Counted from the stretch's first letter, positions 41,241-52,365 are shown. The stretch: DNA of 64,000 nt from Bradyrhizobium sp. BR13661 (GCF_029892425.1 NZ_JARXWB010000018.1:1-64000), one strand, 5' to 3'. Notes: generated by a model from the sequence alone, not told the origin. A program made the numbers and translations.

Positions 41241-42332
41241 TTGGATAACAATTCGCCAATGCTGGTACTGGGCATCGAGACCACCTGCGACGAGACCGCA
41301 GCGGCCGTGATCGAGCGCGCGCCCGATGGCAGCGGCAAGATCCTCTCCAACATCGTGCGGTCCCAGGTCGAGGAGCACGCCCGCTTCGGCGGGGTCGTGC
41401 CGGAGATCGCGGCCCGCGCACATGTCGACCTGCTCGACGGCATCATCGAGCGGGCCATGCGCGAGGCCGGTATCGGCTTCGCCCAGCTCAACGGTGTCGC
41501 AGCCGCCGCGGGTCCCGGGCTGATCGGCGGCGTCATCGTCGGGCTCACCACCGCGAAGGCGATCGCGATGGTCCATGACACGCCGCTGGTCGCGGTCAAC
41601 CATCTCGAAGCACATGCGCTGACGCCGCGCCTCACCGACGGCATCGAATTTCCCTATTGCCTGTTCCTCGCCTCCGGCGGCCATACCCAGATCGTCGCGG
41701 TCACCGGTGTCGGCCAATATGTACGGCTCGGCACCACCGTCGACGACGCCATCGGCGAAGCCTTCGACAAGGTCGCGAAAATGCTGGGGCTGCCCTATCC
41801 CGGCGGCCCGCAGGTCGAACGCGCGGCGGCGGACGGCGATGCCACGCGCTTCGCCTTCCCGCGGCCGATGCAGGGACGCCCCGACGCCAATTTCTCGCTA
41901 TCGGGATTGAAGACGGCTGTCCGCACCGAAGCGAGCCGGCTCACCGAGATCACAACGCAGGACATCAGCGATCTCTGCGCGAGTTTCCAGGCGGCTGTAC
42001 TGGACTCGACAGCCGATCGCTTGAGCGTTGGCCTCAGGCTTTTCCGCGAACGGTTCGGTGCGCCCAACGCGCTCGTCGCGGCCGGCGGCGTCGCAGCCAA
42101 TCAGGCGATCCGCGGCGCGCTGGATGACGTCGCGCGGCAAGCCGGGACACTGCTGATCATGCCGCCGCCCGCGCTCTGCACCGACAATGGCGCGATGATC
42201 GCCTGGGCTGGTGCCGAACGCCTCGCGCTCGGCCTGACCGACACGATGGAGGCCCAGCCCCGCGCGCGCTGGCTGCTCGACGCCGGCGCAACCGCGCCTG
42301 ATGGCTACGACAAGACGCGCGCGGGATATTAG
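41241..42332 (+). CDS. tsaD: tRNA N6-threonylcarbamoyladenosine transferase TsaD
   Basis: TsaD transfers the threonylcarbamoyl group to A37 of ANN-decoding tRNAs in the TsaBDE complex. The 363-residue protein starts at TTG 41241, chosen because AAGGG lies at proper distance while the ATG at 41259 has none. Signatures are LGIETTCDETAAAV, the iron-binding VNHLEAHAL (HxxxH) and FLASGGHTQIV, then EAFDKVAKMLGLPYPGGP. It is followed by gpsA with a 2-bp gap and then the EVE gene. Confidence 0.96.
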   Translation: MDNNSPMLVLGIETTCDETAAAVIERAPDGSGKILSNIVRSQVEEHARFGGVVPEIAARAHVDLLDGIIERAMREAGIGFAQLNGVAAAAGPGLIGGVIVGLTTAKAIAMVHDTPLVAVNHLEAHALTPRLTDGIEFPYCLFLASGGHTQIVAVTGVGQYVRLGTTVDDAIGEAFDKVAKMLGLPYPGGPQVERAAADGDATRFAFPRPMQGRPDANFSLSGLKTAVRTEASRLTEITTQDISDLCASFQAAVLDSTADRLSVGLRLFRERFGAPNALVAAGGVAANQAIRGALDDVARQAGTLLIMPPPALCTDNGAMIAWAGAERLALGLTDTMEAQPRARWLLDAGATAPDGYDKTRAGY

Positions 42333-42334
42333 CG

Positions 42335-43315
42335 ATGACCCGACTAGACTCCGTCGCGGTGATCGGTGCCGGCGCCTGGGGCACGGCGCTTGCGACGGTG
42401 GCCGCGCGCGCCGGACGGAATGTGACACTGTGGGCCCGCAATGCCGATCATGCCGCCCGGATCGCCTCGACCCGTGACAATCCGCGGCTCGCGGGCGTAC
42501 GACTCGCGCCTGAGATCGTCGTGACAAGCGATCTTGCGGCAGCGTCGCGCGCGGAAATGCTGCTGATCGCGACACCGGCGCAGCATCTGCGTGGCGCCGT
42601 CAACATGCTGGCCTCGCATGTCACGGGGGACGTGCCGATCATCGCCTGCGCCAAGGGCATCGAGCACGGTACCCACAAATTCATGACCGACGTGATCGCG
42701 GAAGCCGCGCCCCATGCGATCCCCGCGATCCTCTCGGGCCCGAGCTTTGCCGACGACGTCGCGCGCGGCTTGCCCACAGCCGTGACACTGGCGGCAAAGG
42801 ACGAGGCCCTGGCGAGCGCGCTCGTGCGGGCACTGGGCTCTGCGACGTTCCGGCCCTATCACACCAACGATGTCCGCGGCGTCGAGATCGGCGGCGCTGC
42901 GAAGAACGTGCTGGCGATTGCAGTCGGAATCTCGGTCGGGCGCAAGCTCGGCGCCTCCGCTCAGGCCGCACTCACGACCCGCGGCTTTGCCGAACTCACT
43001 CGTTTGGGCCGCGCGCTCGGTGCGCGCAGTGAGACGCTCACGGGCTTGTCCGGTCTCGGCGATCTGATCCTGACCTGTTCAAGCCCGCAGTCGCGCAATT
43101 TCGCACTCGGGCTGGCGCTCGGACGCGGCGAGCAGCCGCCGGCCGGCAAGCTGGCCGAGGGCGAGTTCACCGCGCCGGTGCTGATCGAGCTCGCCGCTTC
43201 GCAAAACCTCGAGATGCCTGTATCAGAAGCCGTCGCTTCGATCCTGAGCGGCAGGAGCACGATCGACGCTGCGATTTCGGGTTTGTTGACCCGTCCCTTC
43301 AAGGCAGAGGAATGA
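42335..43315 (+). CDS. gpsA: NAD(P)-dependent glycerol-3-phosphate dehydrogenase
   Basis: GpsA makes sn-glycerol-3-phosphate from dihydroxyacetone phosphate for phospholipid synthesis. The 326-residue protein has the GAGAWGTALA cofactor loop at residue 9, LSGPSFADDVARGLPTAVTLA in part (GPSFADDVA), EIGGAAKNVLAIAVGI with the catalytic Lys, and GLSGLGDLILTC. Length and motifs are standard. It sits between tsaD and the EVE gene, a gene order common in Rhizobiales. Confidence 0.96.
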   Translation: MTRLDSVAVIGAGAWGTALATVAARAGRNVTLWARNADHAARIASTRDNPRLAGVRLAPEIVVTSDLAAASRAEMLLIATPAQHLRGAVNMLASHVTGDVPIIACAKGIEHGTHKFMTDVIAEAAPHAIPAILSGPSFADDVARGLPTAVTLAAKDEALASALVRALGSATFRPYHTNDVRGVEIGGAAKNVLAIAVGISVGRKLGASAQAALTTRGFAELTRLGRALGARSETLTGLSGLGDLILTCSSPQSRNFALGLALGRGEQPPAGKLAEGEFTAPVLIELAASQNLEMPVSEAVASILSGRSTIDAAISGLLTRPFKAEE

Positions 43316-43317
43316 GC

Positions 43318-43731
43318 ATGGCGTACTGGCTGGTGAAATCCGAACCATCGGTGTGGTCATGGGACCAGCAAGTCGCGAAAGGCGCCAAAGGCGAGGCCTG
43401 GACCGGCGTGCGCAATTTTACGGCGCGCCAGAACCTCGTGAACATGAAGAAGGGCGACAAGGCGTTCTTCTATCATTCCAATGAGGGCAAGGAGATCGTC
43501 GGCATCGCGGAGATCATCAGGGAGGCCTACCCCGACCCGACCGACAAGACCGAAAAATTCGTCTGCGTCGACATCAAGGCCGACAAGCCGTTGAAGACAC
43601 CGGTCACGATGGCCGCAATCAAGGCGGACAAGAAGCTCGCCGACATGGCGCTGGTGAAATATTCGCGCCTGTCGGTGCAACCAGTGACGGCCGAAGAGTG
43701 GAAGCTCGTCTGCAAGATGGGCGGATTGTAG
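43318..43731 (+). CDS. EVE domain-containing protein
   Basis: A 137-residue EVE protein (PUA-like fold) that begins AYWLVKSEPSVWSWDQQ, the family signature, with AWTGVRNFTARQNL and GDKAFFYHSNEGKEIVGIAEI (cores AWTGVRN and FYHSNEGKEIVG). EVE domains bind modified bases in nucleic acid. The ATG at 43318 is preferred over 43312 because AGAGGA lies six bases before it. It overlaps nothing but directly follows gpsA and ends 2 bp before the convergent cyclase. Confidence 0.92.
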   Translation: MAYWLVKSEPSVWSWDQQVAKGAKGEAWTGVRNFTARQNLVNMKKGDKAFFYHSNEGKEIVGIAEIIREAYPDPTDKTEKFVCVDIKADKPLKTPVTMAAIKADKKLADMALVKYSRLSVQPVTAEEWKLVCKMGGL

Positions 43732-43733
43732 GG

Positions 43734-44825
43734 CTACGCCGTCCGTCTCTGCGTCTCCGGCAGCGCAAGCACCTCGCACGGCGAGGCAATGCCACGCAGC
43801 TCGTGCAGTCCGAGCGCAATGAGAGGCATATCGGTCTCGGCGGCGAGCGCGCCTGAGACCAGCACGGTCCTGCCGAGCGGCTTGCACAGGCCTTCGAGCC
43901 GGCTGACGAGATTGACGGCGGAACCGATTGCCGTGAAATCCAGCCGATTGGCGGCACCGATATTGCCCCAGAGCATCTCGCCGAGATGAAGCGCAGCGCC
44001 GAACGCAAGTGGCGGCAAGCCTTGCGCGCCGCGCTCCGCGTTGAGATACGCCATCCCGGCTTCGGCCGCGCCCGCGGCACGCAGAGCAGCCTCACAGGCA
44101 CGCCGCGGTGACGCCTCGCCCACCGGAAAGATCGCGAGCACGCCGTCACCGATGAATTTCAGCACCTCGCCGCCGAAGGCATGAACGGCGCCGGCGATGC
44201 GATCGAACCAGGCATCGAGTGCGGCGATGACATCGGCCGGCGGAATGGTCTCTGACAACGTCGTGAAGCCGCGCAGATCCGCGTAGAGCAGCGCAGCCTG
44301 GATGGTCTCACCTAAATCGCGCCGCAGAGGCGCCGCCAGCACCCGCTCGGCGCTGCGCTTGCCGAGATAGGCTTCCAGCGTCGCCCGCAAGGTGGCGCGT
44401 GCAGCGAGCACGGCAAGCGGCGTCGCGGCAAAGCGCGCGGCCTGGCGCAACTGCCCGATCTCGTCTGATGTGAATGGACGCGGCCCGATCCAGCCGAGCA
44501 ACGGCCCATCACGGCCGACAACGTCTTCATGCACTTCGCCGCCCGCGACGCCGCGCAGCCAGCGGCGGCCGGCATCGTCGGGCAAATCGGGCGCGAGCCC
44601 ACCCGGCGCGAAGCCGAGCGCCTCGATCACCCGGCCATTGTCCGCCCGCCACAACCATGTCCGCTTCGCGATCAGCGGGTGCGGCACCTCCAGCGTCAGG
44701 GCGCCTGCCGCAAGCGGCACGCCGTCGGCGAGCAGATGCGCACCGAGTTCCGCAAGCAGGCGATCGGCGCCGGCGCTGTCTGAGGCGGCATCGACAAGCC
44801 AGGCGAGGGTCGGGGAGAGTTGCAT
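43734..44825 (-). CDS. Class III adenylate cyclase
   Basis: A 363-residue protein from the ATG at 44825; a GTG at 44861 with AAGGA upstream would add 12 residues. The C-terminal half is the catalytic domain: ALLYADLRGFTTLSE and EVLKFIGDGVLAIFP hold the two metal Asp and the substrate Lys, and GSAVNLVSRLEGL holds the Asn-Arg pair. The N-terminal 170 residues (LTLEVPHPLIAKRTWLW) are the region often found in rhizobial cyclases, with no membrane segment. It likely makes cAMP from an unknown internal signal. Confidence 0.9.
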   Translation of the reverse strand: MQLSPTLAWLVDAASDSAGADRLLAELGAHLLADGVPLAAGALTLEVPHPLIAKRTWLWRADNGRVIEALGFAPGGLAPDLPDDAGRRWLRGVAGGEVHEDVVGRDGPLLGWIGPRPFTSDEIGQLRQAARFAATPLAVLAARATLRATLEAYLGKRSAERVLAAPLRRDLGETIQAALLYADLRGFTTLSETIPPADVIAALDAWFDRIAGAVHAFGGEVLKFIGDGVLAIFPVGEASPRRACEAALRAAGAAEAGMAYLNAERGAQGLPPLAFGAALHLGEMLWGNIGAANRLDFTAIGSAVNLVSRLEGLCKPLGRTVLVSGALAAETDMPLIALGLHELRGIASPCEVLALPETQRRTA

Positions 44826-44926
44826 GATCCGATGATGGCGAAGGAGGGCCGTCTTTGTCACGGGCAATCCTTGACGAGCCGCTTTGGCGCCGCCATGTGC
44901 CAGGATCACCCTAGGGATGATCGCAA

Positions 44927-45382
44927 ATGACCGAGCCGTTCGTATTGCGACGCGAGACCCAGATCGCCGCGCCGCGCGCCACCGTCTTTGCCTATTTGAC
45001 CGACCCTGAGAAAATCCTGAGCTGGATGGGTTCGGATGCGACCACCGAACCGCATCCCGGTGGGCTCTATCTGTTGAAGGGTATCGGCCCACGTGCCAGC
45101 GTGGCCCGCGGTGCCTTCCGCGAGGTCGTGCCGGTGCATCGTCTCGCCTATACATTCGGCTGGGAGGGCGGTCAGGAAGTGCCGCCGGGGTCGAGCCTGA
45201 TCGAGATCGACCTGATCGAACGCGACGGCGGCACGTTGCTGCGCATGACCCATAGCGGGCTGCCAACCGAGGAACAGATGGCCGCGCATGCGAAAGGCTG
45301 GGCGCATTATCTGGAACGGCTCACGAGCGCCGCCGCGGGCCGCGATCCCGGTCCGGACAAGGGTGTCTCAGACAAGATGTAG
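44927..45382 (+). CDS. SRPBCC/AHSA1-like domain protein
   Basis: A 151-residue START-like (SRPBCC) protein. RRETQIAAPRATVFAYLTDPEKI and the WMGSDATTEPHPGG, HRLAYTFGWEGG and GGTLLRMTHSGLP blocks are characteristic of the AHSA1-like polyketide-cyclase/ATPase activator group (cores AAPRATVFAYLTDPEK and LLRMTHSGLP). Such proteins bind hydrophobic ligands; the ligand is unknown. It is divergent from the cyclase and convergent with topoisomerase IB. Confidence 0.88.
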   Translation: MTEPFVLRRETQIAAPRATVFAYLTDPEKILSWMGSDATTEPHPGGLYLLKGIGPRASVARGAFREVVPVHRLAYTFGWEGGQEVPPGSSLIEIDLIERDGGTLLRMTHSGLPTEEQMAAHAKGWAHYLERLTSAAAGRDPGPDKGVSDKM

Positions 45383-45394
45383 CGGTTCGGCGGG

Positions 45395-46561
45395 TCACAC
45401 CGCCGCGGTCGCAACCACCTGCTGCAGAAGCTGCTCGCGCCGCGCCTGCGAGCGCTGGCCCTTCATGGTCGCTGCGAAGCGCTCCAAAATGCCGTCCTCG
45501 AACGCTGTGACGATGGTATCGTGGACGTAGCTCTTGCGGCAGATCGCCGGCGTGTTGGAGAGCTTGTCGGCGGCGGCGCGGATCGCTTCCAGCACCTGCT
45601 TCTTGCGGCCGCGCTGGCTGGTCGCCGGCGTGATCCGCGACAGCGATTCGACGACGACGGCCGAGGCCATCAGCGTGCGAAAATCCTTCAGCGAAATCTT
45701 GATGCCGGCGATCTCGCGCAGGAATGCATTCACTTGCGTGGTGCTGACCGCGCGCACGATGCCGTAGGCATCGCGATACTGGAACATGCGCTTGCCGGGA
45801 ACGCCGTTGAGGATGCCGATGGCGCGCACCAGCTTGGCGGCGTCGCATTCTTTCCGCACCGCCTTGCCACCCTTGGCCTTGAAGGTCAGCACGAAGCTGT
45901 CGTCTTCGAGCGTGACGTTGGACTTCAGGAGCGTGGTGGCGCCACGCGTGCCGTTGAGACGGGCGTAGGATTCATTGCCGGGACGGATCGCGGTGCGCGC
46001 GATCAGCTCGATCACGGCCGAGAGCGCGAATTCGCGCGTCGGCTCGTCGCCCGACAGGAACGCCGAGACCTTGCGCCTGATCTTCGGCAACGCACCGACG
46101 AGCTTCTCCAGGCGATGCGCCTTGCGGTGTTCGCGGACCTTCTCCCAGTCGGCGTGATAGCGATATTGCAGCCGGCCCGCGGCATCGCGGCCGACCGCCT
46201 GAAGATGCGTGCTCGGATCGGCCGAATAGCGCACCTCGCGATAGGCCGGCGGCACCGCCATGGCGTGCAGCCGGCGAATGGTGCGGGCGTCGCGGATATG
46301 GGCGCCGTTCGGACGGACGAAGGAATAGCCTTTGCCGCGCCTGATACGGCGAATGGTCAGCTCGTTCTGGTCGCCGAGCCGCAGGCCGAGCTCCTTGGCC
46401 AGCGCCTCGACCGCCGCCGGGGAGGCGGAATCGAACACCTTTTTCGGGCTGGGACGGCTGGAACCTGATGGTTTCGGCCATTGTCCGAGGGCCTTGGCCA
46501 GCGCAATGGCGGCAGGATCGGCCGAGGCAGGCCGCATCGTCCCGAGATTCTGCTGATCCAT
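45395..46561 (-). CDS. DNA topoisomerase IB (poxvirus-type)
   Basis: A 388-residue protein that relaxes supercoils by a 3'-phosphotyrosine link. RIRRGKGYSFVRPNG, AVPPAYREVRYS, HLQAVGRDAAGRLQYRYH, VREHRKAHRLEKL and the C-terminal CRKSYVHDTIV, which holds the catalytic Tyr, follow the bacterial TopIB pattern. The ATG at 46561 is better spaced from AAGGCT than the ATG at 46564. It is monocistronic. Bacterial TopIB is common in Rhizobiales. Confidence 0.92.
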   Translation of the reverse strand: MDQQNLGTMRPASADPAAIALAKALGQWPKPSGSSRPSPKKVFDSASPAAVEALAKELGLRLGDQNELTIRRIRRGKGYSFVRPNGAHIRDARTIRRLHAMAVPPAYREVRYSADPSTHLQAVGRDAAGRLQYRYHADWEKVREHRKAHRLEKLVGALPKIRRKVSAFLSGDEPTREFALSAVIELIARTAIRPGNESYARLNGTRGATTLLKSNVTLEDDSFVLTFKAKGGKAVRKECDAAKLVRAIGILNGVPGKRMFQYRDAYGIVRAVSTTQVNAFLREIAGIKISLKDFRTLMASAVVVESLSRITPATSQRGRKKQVLEAIRAAADKLSNTPAICRKSYVHDTIVTAFEDGILERFAATMKGQRSQARREQLLQQVVATAAV

Positions 46562-46976
46562 CATAGCCTTACGCCTTGACCCTGTCTGCTACCGTTCAAT
46601 GCCGCTGTTCTGATGTTTGTTCCAAGGCGCACTTGGAAGGGTCTCTTGGGACCCGGGTTAGCCACTTAGGGTGTTCCGAACGGCATTGCGAGTCCCGAAT
46701 CAGTGAGGGGTGGTTTCTAAATACCTCCTGCGACGCATGGGCGCCCTGCGCGGGCCTGTTCTGGAGATTTGGGTAAAGAGCCGAAAGCCGCTGCCCCTTC
46801 TTTTTCAGATTTGCGACAGCATCCCGTTGCGGCCTTGATTCTCCGCATGGCCGGCCGCTCTCCGAAGGTCCAGCTTGTCCTCCTTGTCGGGGGCGGTTAG
46901 CCCGACGCATAATCGTTCAACGATGAAGTCGGCTTGCCAGTCTGCTGTGCTCGGCTTGCCGTATGTGGAGGGAAGC
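46562..46976. other. Gene-free region upstream of acs
   Basis: About 410 bp between topoisomerase IB and acetyl-CoA synthetase. An open frame from 46875 joins in frame to acs but the added residues do not look conserved. No tRNA, hairpin terminator or clear operator was found. It must carry the acs and topoisomerase promoters. Confidence 0.5.
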
Positions 46977-48923
<1,947 letters not shown>

Positions 48924-49297
48924 GGATCTCCTCTTGTCATTCCGGGGCGATGCGTCAGCATCGAACCCGGAATCCATCGAACCACGAACACGCGGCGAGA
49001 TGGATTCCGGGTTCACGCTCCGCGTGCCCCGGAATGACGATGGCTGGTACCTCACGCACTTGTCAGGGCGCCCCCGGCGCGGCCGCATCTTTCCCGCCGA
49101 GTGTTGTTTTCAGGTCATTTACTTTATTTCGAACATTTCCTTTCTTGCCCCTGCTGGCTCGCCTCTGGCGTCCGCGCGTGGAAACTGTTCGGTTAACAAG
49201 CGCGGTTAAGAATGTCCCCTGACAAGGACCTGGCGAGGCGGCGATTGCCGGTTTTGTGTGAATTTGGACGATCCGTTCGGGGTTAAGGGGAAAATCG
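48924..49297. other. Gene-free region between acs and the L,D-transpeptidase gene
   Basis: The first 115 bp hold the nested palindrome listed next. The remainder is more AT-rich (TCATTTACTTTATTTCG) and contains GGTTAACAAGCGCGGTTAAG near 49191, two TTAA half-sites with 9 bases between them, one more pair than would suit CtrA. The promoter of the transpeptidase gene must lie here. No gene seen. Confidence 0.5.
48936..49038. repeat. 103-bp nested palindromic repeat element
   Basis: Outer arms are GTCATTCCGGGGC (48936-48948) and its exact complement GCCCCGGAATGAC (49026-49038). Inner arms are GAACCCGGAATCCATC (48963-48978) and GATGGATTCCGGGTTC (48999-49014), a perfect 16-bp pair. It starts 12 bp after the acs stop and may act as a terminator. 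It shares its outer arm with the smaller hairpin at 55892. Confidence 0.68.
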
Positions 49298-49813
49298 ATG
49301 TCGATGAAGATTGCACTGGCGCTGGCCGCCACCATCGCCGCAGGGGCCTTGATGTCGACGGCGGCCGAGGCGCGGCCGGAAATGGTGGGAGCCCACCTGG
49401 CCGACTATTCGCCGGGCACCATCGTGGTCAAAACCAACGAACGCCGGCTCTACCTGATCCTCGATGACGGCCACGCCGTGCGTTACCCGGTCGGCGTCGG
49501 CAAGTCCGGCAAGCAGTGGGCCGGCACCACCCGCATCGACGGCAAATATCGCAACCCGGCCTGGTCGCCGCCCGCCGAGGTGAAGCGCGACAAGCCGCAG
49601 CTTCCCGACGTGATCCCCGGCGGCTCGCCGCGCAACCCGATGGGCGTTGCGGCGATGACGCTGTCCGGCGGCGAATACGCCATCCACGGCACCAACGTGC
49701 CGGGCTCGGTCGGCGGCTTCGTCTCCTATGGCTGCATCCGCATGCTCAACGACGACATCACCGATCTCTACAGCCGCGTCTCGGTCGGCACGAAGGTTGT
49801 CGTGACGCGCTGA
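49298..49813 (+). CDS. L,D-transpeptidase (YkuD/ErfK family)
   Basis: A 171-residue exported protein: signal peptide (MSMKIALALAATIAAGALM ending near AEA), then a YkuD catalytic domain. Catalytic residues are in AIHGTNVPGSVGGFVSYGCIRM, i.e. His near 130 and the SxGCIR Cys near 149 (cores AIHGTN and SYGCIRM). Such enzymes make 3-3 peptidoglycan cross-links or attach lipoproteins. GTIVVKTNERRLYLI at the start of the domain is typical. A strong terminator follows. Confidence 0.93.
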   Translation: MSMKIALALAATIAAGALMSTAAEARPEMVGAHLADYSPGTIVVKTNERRLYLILDDGHAVRYPVGVGKSGKQWAGTTRIDGKYRNPAWSPPAEVKRDKPQLPDVIPGGSPRNPMGVAAMTLSGGEYAIHGTNVPGSVGGFVSYGCIRMLNDDITDLYSRVSVGTKVVVTR

Positions 49814-49837
49814 TCATCGCGATCAAGACAGGATTTG

Positions 49838-49868
49838 AAAAAGCCGCGTCTGACGACGCGGCTTTTTT
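49838..49868. terminator. Bidirectional Rho-independent terminator
   Basis: AAAAAGCCGCGTC and GACGCGGCTTTTTT form a perfect stem with a TGAC-region loop. It lies between the convergent L,D-transpeptidase and thermonuclease-like genes and has T-tracts in both directions. Confidence 0.85.
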
Positions 49869-49869
49869 G

Positions 49870-50460
49870 TTACCAGAAGCGCCAACCTCGCCTGCACCAG
49901 CCCTCGCGATGACCGCCATTGTAGCTGCGCGCGTACCCGCCCGCGAGCATCGCGGCCGAAACGTTGGAGGTTCGTCTGGTCGCGACGTCGGCGAGAACGC
50001 GACCGTATTTTTCCGTGCCGAGATTGTAGATGGTGACGCCGCCCTGACCGAGCAAATTGCGCAGCGCTTCGGTGGCCGCTTCCGCCTTGTTCAGCTCGTC
50101 CCGGCAGGACGCCTTCTTCTCGGGCGCATCGATGCCACGCAACCGAACCCGCGCGACGAGATCCTGTCCATCGCGCTGATGCACGCGGGCGAGAAACGTG
50201 TCGCCATCGATGGTGCGAACGACGTCGACTTGAAGACGATCCTCGGGATTGCCTGAATGCTGAAGGATGATCTCGGCATCGCGCGAGCGCTCTTCGGCCG
50301 GATGCGCAATCGGCCAGCTGCTGCCATGCCGAAAGGTGAGCACGATCGCCGTCACGATGCCGACCACGAACATCCACGGCAACAGTCCCGAGAAGCGACG
50401 GCCAAATGGCGAGCCGCCGTAAGACGGGCGATAGGAGCTACCGGGGTCGAAACGCGACAT
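49870..50460 (-). CDS. Membrane-anchored thermonuclease (SNase-like) family protein
   Basis: A 196-residue protein. A membrane segment at about residues 25-43 (GLLPWMFVVGIVTAIVLTF) anchors an OB-fold SNase domain: DVVRTIDGDTFLARV, VRLRGIDAPEK and EKYGRVLADVATRR carry the Ca-binding Asp and the catalytic Arg/Glu region. It should be a periplasmic nuclease-like protein; catalysis is not certain because Glu43-equivalent residues vary. It is a single gene ended by the shared terminator. Confidence 0.88.
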   Translation of the reverse strand: MSRFDPGSSYRPSYGGSPFGRRFSGLLPWMFVVGIVTAIVLTFRHGSSWPIAHPAEERSRDAEIILQHSGNPEDRLQVDVVRTIDGDTFLARVHQRDGQDLVARVRLRGIDAPEKKASCRDELNKAEAATEALRNLLGQGGVTIYNLGTEKYGRVLADVATRRTSNVSAAMLAGGYARSYNGGHREGWCRRGWRFW

Positions 50461-50503
50461 TCGCGCACGCTAGGGCTGAGTCGGCCGAGCCGGCAAGTCA
50501 GCG

Positions 50504-50713
50504 TCAGAAATCAGAAGCGATACCCTTGCGCTCCCAATCGCCGTAGCGTGTCGGCTCGGGCCCCTTCGGGCCCTGCAATTCCTTCGGCGCGGCCTTCGCG
50601 CCATCCTCAGCATGCGCAGCGGCAGCTTGCCGACGCGCCTCGGCCTCGGCCAGCGCGCGCTGGGCGGCCGGTGGCAAGGGCTTGCGATTGGAGGCAGAAG
50701 ATTGGTCGTTCAT
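50504..50713 (-). CDS. DUF1674 protein, SdhAF4-like succinate dehydrogenase assembly factor
   Basis: A 69-residue protein from the ATG at 50713. The conserved C-terminal block is GPEPTRYGDWERKGIASDF, the DUF1674/SdhAF4 signature. The N-terminus is Ala/Arg-rich and helical (AAQRALAEAEARRQAAAAH). Mitochondrial SdhAF4 chaperones flavinated SdhA; a bacterial role in succinate dehydrogenase assembly is inferred. sdh genes are not in this window. It is divergent from rsmB. Confidence 0.88.
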   Translation of the reverse strand: MNDQSSASNRKPLPPAAQRALAEAEARRQAAAAHAEDGAKAAPKELQGPKGPEPTRYGDWERKGIASDF

Positions 50714-50900
50714 CGTCGGGTGTCCTAGCGCAGGATCGCGACCCGCGCGACGTCCAATAACGCATTGCTGAAATGGCCGCCAAGGGCTGAAATCGCCAGA
50801 GGCCATTCTTACATTTGGCATATTCGCATGCCACAGCTGCAGTTCTTAAGGCATGCGCCCCCTCGGCGGAACTGCCGCTCGCTCAGAACCTTACTGCCGC

Positions 50901-52247
50901 ATGCCATCTCAACGTTTCGCCCCACCATCCGAAGTGCCCGGTCTCGCGGCGCGGCGGATCGCTGCCGACATCGTCGACGGCGTCCTGCACAAGCACCGCA
51001 CGCTCGACGACCAGCTCGACGGATCCGGCGCCCATCCCGGCCTGAAGACACTCGCCGACCGCGACCGCGCGCTGATGCGGCGCCTGGTCGCGACCATCCT
51101 GCGCCGGCTCGGCACGCTCGGCCATGTGCTGTCGCGCCTGCTCGACAAGGGCATTCCCTCCGACGCGCCGCGCGCGCAAAGCGCGCTTCTCATCGGGGCT
51201 GCCCAGATCCTCTGGATGGATGTGCCCGATCACGCCGCGGTCGATCTCTCGGTGCGCCTGGTACAATCCGACCGGCGCGCCGCGCGCTATGCCGGCCTCG
51301 TCAACGCCGTGCTGCGTCGCTGCGCGCGCGAGGGCCAGGCGCTGGTCGAGGAGGTCGCCGCGCAGTCGCTGGACCTGCCGCCATGGCTGCTGGCGCGCTG
51401 GAGCGCGCATTACGGCGAGACGACCGCGCGGGAGATGGCACTCGCGCTCGGCCATGAACCATCGCTCGATCTCACGGTGAAGTCCGACGCCGCGCAATGG
51501 GCAAGCCGGCTGCATGGCGAAGTGCTACCGACCGGATCGGTGCGCACGGTACTCCATGGTGCCGTGACGATGCTGCCCGGCTTCACCGAAGGACAATGGT
51601 GGGTGCAGGACGCCGCTGCCGCGCTGCCGGTCCGGCTGTTCGGCGACATCGCCGGTAAATCCGTCGCCGACCTCTGCGCCGCGCCCGGCGGCAAGACCGC
51701 ACAGCTGGCGCAGGCTGGCGCGCGTGTCACGGCACTCGACCGTTCGCCCGCCCGGGTGGCGCGCCTGCGCGAAAATCTGAACCGGCTGTCGCTCCAGGCC
51801 GAGACTGTCGTCGCCGACGCCGTCGAGTGGACGGGGCCTGTGGACGGCTTCGACGGAGTCCTGATCGATGCGCCCTGCACGTCGACCGGTACGATCCGTC
51901 GGCATCCTGACGTCGCGTGGCTGCGGCAGGAGTCGGACATCGCTGCGATGACCGTTCTCCAGCAGCGGCTGCTGAAGAAATCCGTCTCGCTGCTCAAATC
52001 GGGCGGGACGCTGGTCTACTGCACCTGTTCGCTGGAACCCGAAGAAGGCGAGCAGGCCGTCGCCGCATTGCTGGCCGCAGAACCTGCGCTTCGCCGCGTG
52101 CCGATCGAGGCCAGCGAGGTCTCCGGGCTCAGCGAGATCATCACCGCGGAGGGCGATCTCCGGACCCTGCCGAGCCATCTGCCGCACGCCGACCCGAAGC
52201 TCGGCGGGCTCGACGGGTTTTACGCGGCCCGGCTCGTTAAATCCTGA
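50901..52247 (+). CDS. rsmB: RsmB-type 16S rRNA (cytosine-C5) methyltransferase
   Basis: About 448 residues; the start is unclear (50901 is chosen because homology-like sequence begins there; 50853 is open too). The N-terminal NusB-like helical domain (PGLAARRIAADIVDGVL) is followed by the SAM methyltransferase domain: DLCAAPGGKTAQLA (SAM), LIDAPCTSTGTIRRHPD (Cys for release) and VYCTCSLEPEEGE (nucleophile Cys). It methylates cytosine in 16S rRNA. It precedes heparinase and purH on the same strand. Confidence 0.92.
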   Translation: MPSQRFAPPSEVPGLAARRIAADIVDGVLHKHRTLDDQLDGSGAHPGLKTLADRDRALMRRLVATILRRLGTLGHVLSRLLDKGIPSDAPRAQSALLIGAAQILWMDVPDHAAVDLSVRLVQSDRRAARYAGLVNAVLRRCAREGQALVEEVAAQSLDLPPWLLARWSAHYGETTAREMALALGHEPSLDLTVKSDAAQWASRLHGEVLPTGSVRTVLHGAVTMLPGFTEGQWWVQDAAAALPVRLFGDIAGKSVADLCAAPGGKTAQLAQAGARVTALDRSPARVARLRENLNRLSLQAETVVADAVEWTGPVDGFDGVLIDAPCTSTGTIRRHPDVAWLRQESDIAAMTVLQQRLLKKSVSLLKSGGTLVYCTCSLEPEEGEQAVAALLAAEPALRRVPIEASEVSGLSEIITAEGDLRTLPSHLPHADPKLGGLDGFYAARLVKS

Positions 52248-52365
52248 TTTTGCACCGGATTTTGCTACCACTGGACTGATTCGGGACCTTTCAAGGTGGT
52301 GTCAGCCGCCCGATTTTGGGATTAATAAGGATTCGTCGGAATCCTCTCCCCCTTCAAGGCAAGGC

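Noticed and set aside
49185..49212. TTAA pair (GGTTAACAAGCGCGGTTAAG) as a CtrA site before the L,D-transpeptidase
   Set aside because: The spacing between the TTAA halves is nine, not seven, so it does not fit the consensus.
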